Part shown: positions 32,894-40,286 of the stretch, one piece after another
Layout: the number at the start of each line of letters is the position of its first letter
How positions within the stretch are numbered: the stretch's first letter is position 1
From: an uncultured Bacteroidota bacterium
GTDB lineage: Bacteria > Bacteroidota > Bacteroidia > Flavobacteriales > Flavobacteriaceae
Direction: 5' to 3'
Assembly: GCA_913062555.1 (NCBI GenBank)
Contig: CAJXVU010000031.1
Location: 1-40,286 of the forward strand
DNA: 40,286 bases
Program-made: the position numbers and the translations under genes
Notes under the pieces: model-generated
Databases searched by the model: none
What the model was told of the DNA's origin: nothing
Seen by the model: the letters and a program-made list of their open reading frames with translations, nothing else

Positions 32894-34536
32894 TGGCATT
32901 ACAAAATATAAATCCAACACAAACAGAAGCGTGGTCGAAATTAAAAAAACACTTTAACGAAGTTAAAGCTGTTGAAATGAAGCAGATGTTTAGTGATAAT
33001 CCAGAACGGGCTAATCAATTTTCAATTAAGTGGGAAGATTTTTTTGTAGATTTTTCTAAAAACCGATTAACTAAAGAAACTTTAAACCTGTTCTCAAACT
33101 TAGCTGAGCAAGTAGATTTAAAAGGGGCTATTGATGCTTATTTTTCGGGAGAAGAAATTAATAGAACAGAAGGAAGAGCAGTTTTACATACCGCCCTAAG
33201 GGCCCCTGGTAATTCTGAAGTCCACTTTGAAGGCTCAGATATTATTCCTGAAATAAACAACGTAAAACAGCAAATTGAAACATTTACAAATGAAGTGTTA
33301 AGTGGGCAACGCAAAGGATTTACTGGGAAAGCTTTTACCGATGTCGTGAATATTGGAATTGGAGGCTCAGATCTTGGTCCGGCGATGGTTGTCGATTCAC
33401 TACAATATTATAAGAATCACTTAAATACACATTTTGTAAGTAATGTTGATGGAGATCATGTCAATGAAATTATCAAAACACTTAACCCAGAAACAACGCT
33501 ATTTGTAATTGTATCAAAAACATTTACAACCCAGGAAACCTTATCCAATGCAAATACCATTAGAGAATGGTTTTTAAAATCGGGAGATAGTAGTGCTGTA
33601 GCCAAACATTTTGTGGCAGTATCTACAAATATTGAAAAAGTAAAGGCATTTGGAATTGAAGCATCTAATATTTTCCCTATGTGGGATTGGGTTGGTGGCC
33701 GATTTTCTTTATGGAGCGCCGTAGGATTAAGTATTAGTCTGTCTGTAGGGTACCAAAATTTTGAAGGATTACTCTCGGGTGCTCATAAAATGGATATCCA
33801 TTTTAAATCTGAAGCCTTTGAAACTAATATTCCTGTAACGCTGGCATTTATTGGCATTTGGTACAATAACTTTTTTGAAGTAGAAAGTGAAGCTATTATC
33901 CCATATACACAATATTTAAATCAATTTGCCACCTATTTACAACAAGCCATTATGGAAAGTAATGGAAAAAGTATCGATAGAAATGGTGACCCTGTAAACT
34001 ATCAAACAGGGACTATTATTTGGGGGGAGCCAGGGACCAATTCTCAGCATGCATTCTTTCAATTAATCCATCAGGGAACCAAATTAATTCCAGCAGATTT
34101 TATTGGATTTGCAAAAAGTTTACACGGTAACAAGGACCATCAAGATAAACTCATGTCCAATTTCTTTGCACAAACAGAAGCTTTATTGAATGGTAAAACA
34201 AGAGCTGAGGTCATGCGGGAATTAGAAGCTTCTGGGGCAGATGAGGCAACCATAACTCAATTATTACCATTTAAAGTGTTTGAAGGCAATAAACCAACCA
34301 ACACCATTTTTGTAAAGCAATTAACGCCTGAGAGTTTAGGAAAATTAATTGCCATGTACGAACATAAAATATTTGTACAAGGGGTAATCTGGAATATTTA
34401 TAGCTATGATCAATTTGGGGTAGAGCTAGGAAAACAACTCGCAGGTCACATCTTAAAAGATCTTCAAAATAAGGCCTCTGATAATCACGATTCATCTACA
34501 CAAAATCTCATAGATTATTATAAACAATTAACATAA
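32893..34536 (+). CDS. pgi: Glucose-6-phosphate isomerase
   Basis: Pgi interconverts glucose-6-phosphate and fructose-6-phosphate in glycolysis and gluconeogenesis, and so supplies GlmS. The 547-residue length is typical of the long bacterial/eukaryotic type. Diagnostic stretches are [16 protein letters not shown], the signature [15 protein letters not shown], the catalytic-Glu region [19 protein letters not shown] (with the catalytic His in SQH) and the C-terminal [14 protein letters not shown] with the catalytic Lys. Translation is coupled to the M23 peptidase gene through a TAATG overlap. It ends the four-gene operon begun by the DUF3108 gene. I see no obvious hairpin terminator in the 163 bp that follow. 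Confidence 0.98.
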   Translation: MALQNINPTQTEAWSKLKKHFNEVKAVEMKQMFSDNPERANQFSIKWEDFFVDFSKNRLTKETLNLFSNLAEQVDLKGAIDAYFSGEEINRTEGRAVLHTALRAPGNSEVHFEGSDIIPEINNVKQQIETFTNEVLSGQRKGFTGKAFTDVVNIGIGGSDLGPAMVVDSLQYYKNHLNTHFVSNVDGDHVNEIIKTLNPETTLFVIVSKTFTTQETLSNANTIREWFLKSGDSSAVAKHFVAVSTNIEKVKAFGIEASNIFPMWDWVGGRFSLWSAVGLSISLSVGYQNFEGLLSGAHKMDIHFKSEAFETNIPVTLAFIGIWYNNFFEVESEAIIPYTQYLNQFATYLQQAIMESNGKSIDRNGDPVNYQTGTIIWGEPGTNSQHAFFQLIHQGTKLIPADFIGFAKSLHGNKDHQDKLMSNFFAQTEALLNGKTRAEVMRELEASGADEATITQLLPFKVFEGNKPTNTIFVKQLTPESLGKLIAMYEHKIFVQGVIWNIYSYDQFGVELGKQLAGHILKDLQNKASDNHDSSTQNLIDYYKQLT

Positions 34537-34659
34537 TTTTTGTTAAAAACTCTGTTTATACTTTGTAAGGTTATAAATATTAATTAATACATATTTAACC
34601 TATCTTGGGAGACGGTAAAATTCTTAACGATAAGTTAATATTATATAATTATTATTAGG

Positions 34660-34668
34660 TATTTTTAC
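34660..34668 (+). promoter_or_regulatory. Possible -7 box (TATTTTTAC) for the second TonB receptor
   Basis: One base off the TAnnTTTG consensus, 31 bp before the ATG; identical to the nine bases ahead of lspA. A small dyad TTAAC-N5-GTTAA (34624-34638) lies just upstream and might be an operator. Confidence 0.3.
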
Positions 34669-34699
34669 TGTGAACTAAAATCAAATCAAATTTTTCAGT

Positions 34700-37234
34700 A
34701 TGAAAAAAACTATTCAAGTTTTATTATTTGCTGTGGCACTGGTGTTTACATCGAGTGCAATAGCACAAAGCACAGTGACAGGAACCATTACGGATTCTGA
34801 AACGAACACTCCATTAATAGGAGTTAATGTAATCGAGAAAGGAACAACTAATGGAGTTTCTACCGATTTCGACGGTAAATTCACTTTAAAAACTAAATCT
34901 GGGGAGGCTGTATTAGTCATTTCTTATGTTGGGTTTTTAACTATGGAAGTTTCTGTTTCTGGTGACACAGATTTAGGGAATATAACCTTAGACTCAAGTG
35001 AATTTGGACTACAAGAGATACAAATTATTGCTTCTGTAGCAGTAGACAGAAAAACGCCTGTGGCTGTATCTACAATTAAGGCAGATGACATTGAACTAAA
35101 ATTGGGGACTCAGGAATTTCCTGAAATTTTAAAATCAACCCCAGGTGTTTATGCAACTAAATCTGGTGGTGGTTATGGTGATGGACGAATTAATCTTAGA
35201 GGATTTAAATCGGACAATGTCGCTGTAATGATAAACGGTGTTCCTGTTAACGACATGGAAAATGGTCGTGTATTCTGGTCTAACTGGGCAGGATTAGCAG
35301 ATGTAACAAGATCTATGCAAGTTCAAAGAGGACTTGGAGCTTCTAAAGTGGCTGTGCCATCAATTGGAGGGACAATCAACATTATTACAAAAACTACCGA
35401 CATAGAAGAAGGTGGGAATATTTATTCAAATGTTGCTAACGACGGCTATTTAAAGTATGGTGCTACCTATTCTACAGGAATGGATGAGAATGGATTTGCA
35501 GCTACAGTGTCTGGATCAAAAACAACAGGTGATGGATACGTAGATGGGACTGAGTTTACCGGAGTATCTTATTTCGTAAATCTTTCTAAAAGATTTAATG
35601 ACAGTCATAAATTGTCTTTCACTGCTTTTGGTGCAAAACAACGTCATGGTCAACGTCAAAATAAACATACCATTGAAACATTTAGAAATAGTGAACGTGG
35701 TATTAGATTTAATTCTGACTGGGGATATAAAAATGGTCAAGTGACTCATATTGAGGATAATTTTTATCACAAACCTCAAATATCATTAAATCATTATTGG
35801 ACAATTAATGATAAATCAAGTGTTTCAACAGCATTATATGCATCCTTCGGTTCTGGAGGAGGTGGTGGTACTGCTGGAGAAAATAAATTTTCAAATGCTT
35901 CTTATAAGGTTGGGAATTTAGGACCTGTAGATCTAGATCGCATTGTTGATGAAAATATTGCTAGTGCAGCTAATGGAGCTACATCTATTTTAAGAGCGTC
36001 ACGTAATGACCATACTTGGTATGGTGTATTATCTACGTATAAAACAGATTTATCAGATAATTTGGTGCTTCTTGCAGGAATAGATTGGAGAGACTATACA
36101 GGAAGACACTTTAGAGAAATTACTGATTTACTTGGTGGACAGTTTTTCTTACTAGATGATGATGATATCAATAACCCTAATAGAGCAGGACAAGTTGGAG
36201 ATAAATTCTCTTACAATAATGATGGTAAAGTAGGCTGGTTAGGAGCTTTTGGACAATTGGAATATTCTAAAGATGATTTGTCTGCATTTGTATCTGTATC
36301 TGCATCTAATACTTCATATAAAAGAATCGATTATTTTAATTATTTAGATTCTGATTCTCTTCAAGAGACAGATCGTTATAATTTCTTTGGCTTCGGTGCT
36401 AAAGGAGGATTGAATTACAATATCAATGACTTCCACAATGTATTTGCGAATATTGGATATTTTGAAAAAGCTCCTGGTTTTGATTCAGTATTTTTAAATT
36501 TTGATAATGAGCACATTAACGCTGACGCAGAAAATCAAAAAATTGAAAGTTACGAATTAGGATATGGTTATAGAAGCGAGAGCTTTTCTGCAAATGTCAA
36601 TGTTTATCATACCATATGGAATGATAGAACTGAAACTGCATCTTACCAACAACCAGATGGATCGTTCTTAGCAGCGAATATTTTAGGAGTTAATGCTGTA
36701 CACCAAGGACTAGAAGTTGATTTTGTTTATAGAGCTTCAGATGTCTTAAGTTTCACAGGGATGGCTTCTTTAGGAGACTGGAAATGGGATAATGATGTTA
36801 TGGATGTTGATATTATTGATGAAGAACAAAATGTTGTTGATACTGTAAATCTTTTTATTAAAGACTTACATGTTGGTGATGCTGCTCAAACAACATTTGC
36901 TTTGGGGATGAATTACAAAATAGCACCAAAAACAAATATTTTAGTAGATTATAATTATTTTGATAATTTATATGCTGATTTTGACCCAAGTGATCGTGGA
37001 TCTCGTGGAGCAGACACATGGGTAGCTCCTTCTTATGGTACCTTTGATATGGTCTTGAGACATGGATTTGAAGTTGGACCTTTTGATGCAACTTTAACGG
37101 GAAGAATTAATAATTTATTTGATACCGAATATATTGCAGATTCATTAGATGGTTCAGGATCAAATGAAAGTACTGCTTTAGTATATTTCGGATATGGAAG
37201 AACATTTAGTCTTGGTGTTAAATTTAATTTTTAA
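34700..37234 (+). CDS. TonB-dependent outer-membrane receptor (second)
   Basis: The 844-residue receptor has a signal peptide (about 1-22, SAIA-Q), a CarboxypepD_reg-like domain (about 24-100: VTGTITDSETNTPLIGVNVI, STDFDGKFTL) and a plug (about 110-235). The plug contains STPGVYATKSGGGYGDGRIN, LRGFKSDNVAVMINGVPVND, MENGRVFWSNWAGLADV and GGTINIITKTT. The barrel ends in the aromatic FNF typical of outer-membrane proteins. The plug motifs resemble FecA-like rather than SusC receptors. A lipoprotein made of four repeats starts 3 bp after its stop and is surely co-transcribed, taking the place of a SusD-type partner. A lipoprotein endonuclease I follows beyond a terminator. Substrate unknown; nucleic-acid products or phosphate are an inference from that neighbour. 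Confidence 0.94.
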   Translation: MKKTIQVLLFAVALVFTSSAIAQSTVTGTITDSETNTPLIGVNVIEKGTTNGVSTDFDGKFTLKTKSGEAVLVISYVGFLTMEVSVSGDTDLGNITLDSSEFGLQEIQIIASVAVDRKTPVAVSTIKADDIELKLGTQEFPEILKSTPGVYATKSGGGYGDGRINLRGFKSDNVAVMINGVPVNDMENGRVFWSNWAGLADVTRSMQVQRGLGASKVAVPSIGGTINIITKTTDIEEGGNIYSNVANDGYLKYGATYSTGMDENGFAATVSGSKTTGDGYVDGTEFTGVSYFVNLSKRFNDSHKLSFTAFGAKQRHGQRQNKHTIETFRNSERGIRFNSDWGYKNGQVTHIEDNFYHKPQISLNHYWTINDKSSVSTALYASFGSGGGGGTAGENKFSNASYKVGNLGPVDLDRIVDENIASAANGATSILRASRNDHTWYGVLSTYKTDLSDNLVLLAGIDWRDYTGRHFREITDLLGGQFFLLDDDDINNPNRAGQVGDKFSYNNDGKVGWLGAFGQLEYSKDDLSAFVSVSASNTSYKRIDYFNYLDSDSLQETDRYNFFGFGAKGGLNYNINDFHNVFANIGYFEKAPGFDSVFLNFDNEHINADAENQKIESYELGYGYRSESFSANVNVYHTIWNDRTETASYQQPDGSFLAANILGVNAVHQGLEVDFVYRASDVLSFTGMASLGDWKWDNDVMDVDIIDEEQNVVDTVNLFIKDLHVGDAAQTTFALGMNYKIAPKTNILVDYNYFDNLYADFDPSDRGSRGADTWVAPSYGTFDMVLRHGFEVGPFDATLTGRINNLFDTEYIADSLDGSGSNESTALVYFGYGRTFSLGVKFNF

Positions 37235-37237
37235 AAA

Positions 37238-38356
37238 ATGTTGAAAATGAAAAGAATAATATATTTATTAGTGATGGTAGGGACAATCTTTGTGGGTTGT
37301 AGTCCTATGGATGATATTTATGATGACTTAGACGCTAAAGTAGATCCTATTGTTGGAGATGCTGCGTTTACACTTTCTGATGAGGATTATGATGATCTTG
37401 ATTTAGGGTTTGGGAATTTTAACTCTGTAGATGATGCGAAGACAATGATTCCATCTTTATTATCAGACAAATATCCTGTTTGGGGAGAAGGCTCTTCTGC
37501 TACAGTGAGTTTTAATGTATATAATAGAGTAAATACGTATAGTCAAAACATTTATGAATTATCTGATGCCGATCATAATGCAATAACTGGTGGGTCTTTT
37601 GGTAATTTTGATAGAAGTTATCATGTATTTGACTATCTAGAAGCGACTTATGCATCACCTGAAGATGGTGATTTTGTATCCTTAAGATATCGTTATTGGG
37701 CTGGTGGTGAAAGTACATTAACAGACGGCTTTTATTTTGAAGACGGCGATTGGAATAAAATTGAAGGCTTCACAGAAGATCAATATAATGCAATGGGAGA
37801 AGGCTTTTCTAATTTCTCAAGTCATGATGAAGCAGAAGTTAAAATGCCTATTGCTTTGTTAGATGTATACAAATATGATCCAAAAGAACCTGGTGATATT
37901 GTAATGGCTATGTATGAGCTTTATAAAGGTGGTGGTGTTGTTAAAAGTTATACCAAAAACTATGTTTTCAACGGTTCATCTTGGTCAATTTATAATAATG
38001 AAATAGTTGAAACAGTACAGTTTGGTCATGATGGTTCAACGTGGGTTCCTGATAATACCATTAAATATACCTTAACAGGGGCTGATATCGCAATTATTTC
38101 AGATGCTTTGATTGGTACTTACCCTGGACCAGCAGATAATGTTGGTTTCTTTGGTAGTTTTGATAGAAGATCAGGGAGTTCAAACTTCTGGAGTGATGCA
38201 ATGTTACTTGAGGGCTTTAATATCCTTTTAGATAGTATTCATGCTGGAGCTGAAGAAGGCCAAAAGTATGTGCTTACCTATGTGATATATAATGGATCTA
38301 CTACCACTGAAAGTATGAGCGTTATAAAAACAGGAGGCGTTTGGGTGGTTCAATAA
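37238..38356 (+). CDS. Lipoprotein with four internal repeats, partner of the TonB receptor
   Basis: I do not know a family name. The 372-residue protein has a lipobox IFVGC (Cys21, or Cys18 if the ATG at 37247 is used), followed by a very acidic segment. The mature part is built from about four copies of one unit of 65-95 residues, at about 43-104, 106-173, 178-251 and 277-371. Each copy opens with a pattern like Y-x-L-[ST]-x-x-D and a conserved G-F-x-N-F or F-G-S-F segment (GFGNFNS, SFGNFDRS, GFSNFSS, FFGSFDRR). Copies 2-4 then show strands with Y-x-x-Y and G-G or N-G, and end in a G-x-W element. It lies 3 bp after the TonB receptor and before a strong terminator. A surface substrate-binding role is likely from the context. 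Confidence 0.8.
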   Translation: MLKMKRIIYLLVMVGTIFVGCSPMDDIYDDLDAKVDPIVGDAAFTLSDEDYDDLDLGFGNFNSVDDAKTMIPSLLSDKYPVWGEGSSATVSFNVYNRVNTYSQNIYELSDADHNAITGGSFGNFDRSYHVFDYLEATYASPEDGDFVSLRYRYWAGGESTLTDGFYFEDGDWNKIEGFTEDQYNAMGEGFSNFSSHDEAEVKMPIALLDVYKYDPKEPGDIVMAMYELYKGGGVVKSYTKNYVFNGSSWSIYNNEIVETVQFGHDGSTWVPDNTIKYTLTGADIAIISDALIGTYPGPADNVGFFGSFDRRSGSSNFWSDAMLLEGFNILLDSIHAGAEEGQKYVLTYVIYNGSTTTESMSVIKTGGVWVVQ

Positions 38357-38382
38357 ACACTTAAATAATTCAAATTAAAGAG

Positions 38383-38414
38383 AAAAAAACCTGCTTATTT
38401 AAGCAGGTTTTTTT
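38383..38414. terminator. Perfect hairpin terminator after the repeat lipoprotein
   Basis: A7-CCTGCTT (38383-38396), loop ATTT, and AAGCAGG-T7 (38401-38414) form a perfect 14-bp stem with A and T runs at its ends. It separates the receptor/lipoprotein pair from the endonuclease gene and works in the plus direction. Confidence 0.9.
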
Positions 38415-38446
38415 CCTCATTACAACAATAAAATTTAATTATTACA

Positions 38447-39805
38447 ATGAAAAAAATCGTTTTATTATTTGTGTTAAGTGCGTTACTTATCAATTGTAGT
38501 AGCTCAGGTAGTGATGATGGACCGTCACCAACCCCAGATTCAGGAGATGATGGGCAACCTATAGCCGTTAACGATAATTTTAATGCTGTTGAAGATACCC
38601 CGTTTATTGTTGAAGATTTGCTATTAAATGATACACTCGATGATAATGCTAGAATTTCTACTTTCGAATCTACAAGTGCAAATGGCGCCAGTATAGTTGA
38701 CAATAGAAATGGGACTTATACCTATACACCAACCGCAGGTTTTGTTGGGCAAGACACCTTTGGCTATACATTATGTGATGATGACGGTACTCCAAATTGC
38801 TCGTCAGCAACAGTTACAATAACAGTAGTAGACCAAGGGACACCATTGGCTGTTGATGACGCTATTGATTCCTTAGAAGGAGCAACAATTATTTTAACTG
38901 ATCTTTTAGTAAATGATACGGTTATAGATGATGCCGTTTTAAGCGCTGTAGATGATAGCTCAACATCTGGAACCGTTGTATTAAATACAGATGGAAGTAT
39001 TACATATTCTCCAGAAACAGGGTTTTTAGGACAAGACACTTTTACATATACTCTATGTGATGATGATTCTCCAGAGATGACCTGTGCAACGGCAACAGTT
39101 ACAATCACAATTGTAGAAAAAATTACCTTTAATATTCCTGCAGAATTAGTAGATTATTACACTACGGTTACTTTTTCTGATATTTCAAATTTGATGTTTG
39201 ACCAATTAGAGAGTCATGCAGCAGCTATGCACAGTACTATTTTAGCATATGCACAAAGACACCAGTATTTATATAATGCAGATGAAGACGAAAATAATAC
39301 GGACAATGTTGTATTAATGTATACCAGTGAAAGCAGATATTGGGAAGAATATACCTCTGGTACAAATGCCTATTCACCACAAACCTTTAATACCGAACAT
39401 GTGTATCCGCAATCCCTATTGGAATCTGATGGAGCTGTTACAGATTTACACCATTTAAGATCTTGTGATGCTGCAATTAATTCTATGCGAAGTAACTATC
39501 CATTTATTACTGGAAATGGCACCTATGGATTGAATGGTAATAATTGGTATCCAGGAGACGAATGGAAAGGCGATGTCGCACGAATGATTATGTATTTAAA
39601 TATTCGCTATGGTGAAACTTTTGAAAGCGTGGGGACTTTAGAATTATTTTTAGAATGGAATATAGAAGATCCAGTATCTAGTTTTGAAACACAACGAAAT
39701 AATATCATTGAAGGCGCGCAAGGTAACAGAAACCCTTTTATAGATAATCCGTATTTAGCAACTTTAATATGGGGAGGAAATACCGCAGAAAATAGATGGC
39801 AATAA
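38447..39805 (+). CDS. Lipoprotein endonuclease I with two Ig-like repeats
   Basis: This 452-residue secreted nuclease starts with a lipoprotein signal (LLINC, Cys17) and a Ser/Asp-rich linker. Two tandem Ig/cadherin-like repeats of about 92 residues follow (38-130 and 133-224), each with DDxxx-V/T-x-LLxNDT, a GQDTF-x-YTLCDDD segment and a TVTIT end. Each repeat holds two cysteines (110/118, 204/213) that could pair. The C-terminal domain (about 228-452) is endonuclease I (EndA/NucM type, His-Me finger), with the active-site stretch NTEHVYPQS (315-323), DLHHLR (333-338) and NSMRSNYPF carrying Asn345. It would degrade external DNA or RNA at the surface. It follows a terminator, so its promoter is in the 38415-38446 gap, where no clear box is seen. 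Confidence 0.93.
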   Translation: MKKIVLLFVLSALLINCSSSGSDDGPSPTPDSGDDGQPIAVNDNFNAVEDTPFIVEDLLLNDTLDDNARISTFESTSANGASIVDNRNGTYTYTPTAGFVGQDTFGYTLCDDDGTPNCSSATVTITVVDQGTPLAVDDAIDSLEGATIILTDLLVNDTVIDDAVLSAVDDSSTSGTVVLNTDGSITYSPETGFLGQDTFTYTLCDDDSPEMTCATATVTITIVEKITFNIPAELVDYYTTVTFSDISNLMFDQLESHAAAMHSTILAYAQRHQYLYNADEDENNTDNVVLMYTSESRYWEEYTSGTNAYSPQTFNTEHVYPQSLLESDGAVTDLHHLRSCDAAINSMRSNYPFITGNGTYGLNGNNWYPGDEWKGDVARMIMYLNIRYGETFESVGTLELFLEWNIEDPVSSFETQRNNIIEGAQGNRNPFIDNPYLATLIWGGNTAENRWQ

Positions 39806-39810
39806 TTCAC

Positions 39811-39818
39811 TATTTTTG
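39811..39818 (+). promoter_or_regulatory. -7 promoter box (TATTTTTG) for the four-helix membrane protein
   Basis: Exact TAnnTTTG match 30 bp before the ATG at 39849, just after the endonuclease stop. No TTG at -33. Confidence 0.5.
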
Positions 39819-39848
39819 CTTTACTAACGATTTAAAAATATTTAAAAA

Positions 39849-40280
39849 ATGATTTTAACCTTACATTCTTATTGGGCCTATCTCGTACTGTTTGTACTAT
39901 TATTGGCGGTTATAAATGCCCTTACAGGGGTATTTGGAAAAAAGGAGTATACAGCCAAAGCTTTTAGAATTTCACTATTCACCTTAATTGTATCTCATAT
40001 ACAATTATTACTAGGGCTTATTTTATATTTTGTATCACCACGATTTGGAATTTGGAGTGAATTAGGAATGGGAGGCGTAATGAAAGACGCGGTTAACCGC
40101 TTGTACTTGGTTGAGCATCCCTTAATTAATATTATTGCTGTAGCCTTAATTACAATTGGCTATTCTAAACACAAAAAGAAATTAACCTCTGCACCAAAAT
40201 ATAACACCATTGCTATATTTTATACCATTGCATTGGTCTTGTTTTTGTCAAGAATTCCTTGGAATATTTGGCCAAACTAA
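39849..40280 (+). CDS. Four-helix membrane protein with intramembrane histidines (cytochrome b-like?)
   Basis: The 143-residue protein has four hydrophobic helices (about 6-27, 38-62, 85-107 and 118-137) and no cleavable signal. Histidines lie at or within helices in LHSYWAYLVL, VSHIQLLLGL and LVEHPLINII, a spacing compatible with haem b binding between helices. The ends LFLSRIPW and SRLY-like KDAVNRLYLVEHP are conserved in what I recall as a Flavobacteriia family sometimes labelled cytochrome B; I am not sure of that label. It appears complete: the stop is 6 bp before the window end. It has its own -7 box. A function in electron transfer is only a suggestion. Confidence 0.75.
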   Translation: MILTLHSYWAYLVLFVLLLAVINALTGVFGKKEYTAKAFRISLFTLIVSHIQLLLGLILYFVSPRFGIWSELGMGGVMKDAVNRLYLVEHPLINIIAVALITIGYSKHKKKLTSAPKYNTIAIFYTIALVLFLSRIPWNIWPN

Positions 40281-40286
40281 AACAGT

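Noticed and set aside
36159-36174. GAT-rich stretch in the second receptor as a variable microsatellite
   Set aside because: Only a few GAT codons encode a run of Asp, too short and imperfect to suggest slippage.
1-40286. Defence system, CRISPR, prophage or transposon
   Set aside because: I saw no regularly spaced repeats, Cas, restriction, toxin-antitoxin, integrase or transposase motifs. The gene content is core metabolism and envelope functions throughout.

Overview
The window looks like a chromosomal segment from a marine-type member of the Flavobacteriaceae (phylum Bacteroidota). The evidence is an AT-rich composition, scarce Shine-Dalgarno sequences, several -7 boxes of the form TAnnTTTG, two TonB-dependent receptors with CarboxypepD_reg-like N-termini, DUF4270 and DUF3108 proteins, and housekeeping orders familiar from that family (GT5-like protein/DUF4270/glmS divergent from panC-panD-YbhN-like, then radA). 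I see no rRNA, tRNA, CRISPR array, insertion sequence, phage or integrase gene, so most of the window is core chromosome.

Layout. 26-2797 (-) is a TonB-dependent receptor behind a palindrome-rich upstream region. 2956-7248 (-) is a three-gene operon: a half-length glycogen-synthase-like protein, a DUF4270 lipoprotein and glmS. 7354-9551 (+) is panC-panD and a flippase-like membrane protein, followed by radA (9656-11017). A TPR/membrane/HTH regulator (11120-12661, -) diverges from a small unknown gene (12832-13263, +). 13660-18211 (+) carries ileS, a cysteine-poor DksA-like gene and, after a strong terminator, lspA. An OmpA-domain secreted protein (18320-20212, +) converges on a minus-strand set of rimK, an aspartoacylase-like gene and 5-formyl-THF cyclo-ligase. 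uvrC and a patatin-barrel outer-membrane protein follow (22890-26915, +). 27273-29636 (+) is the tyrosine-degradation pair hmgA-hppD, with a structured leader. 29871-34536 (+) is a tight operon of DUF3108, tryptophan 2,3-dioxygenase, an M23 peptidase lipoprotein and pgi. 34700-38356 (+) is a second TonB-dependent receptor with a repeat lipoprotein, then a lipoprotein endonuclease I with two Ig-like repeats and a four-helix membrane protein.

How the genes work together. The window combines envelope precursor supply (glmS, pgi, lspA, M23 peptidase), coenzyme A precursor synthesis (panC, panD), aromatic amino-acid catabolism (hmgA, hppD, kynA) and nutrient capture at the outer membrane (two receptors, surface lipoproteins, extracellular nuclease). 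The best leads are: an IleRS whose HIGH motif reads GVHH; a four-copy repeat lipoprotein coupled to the second receptor and near a secreted nuclease; a nested inverted-repeat leader before hmgA; a leader motif shared by ileS and the DUF3108 operon; an M23 peptidase with Cys replacing a zinc-binding His; and a conserved-looking half glycogen synthase lacking its usual substrate motif. I did not find one clearly new multi-gene system. The receptor/repeat-lipoprotein/nuclease block is the closest candidate.
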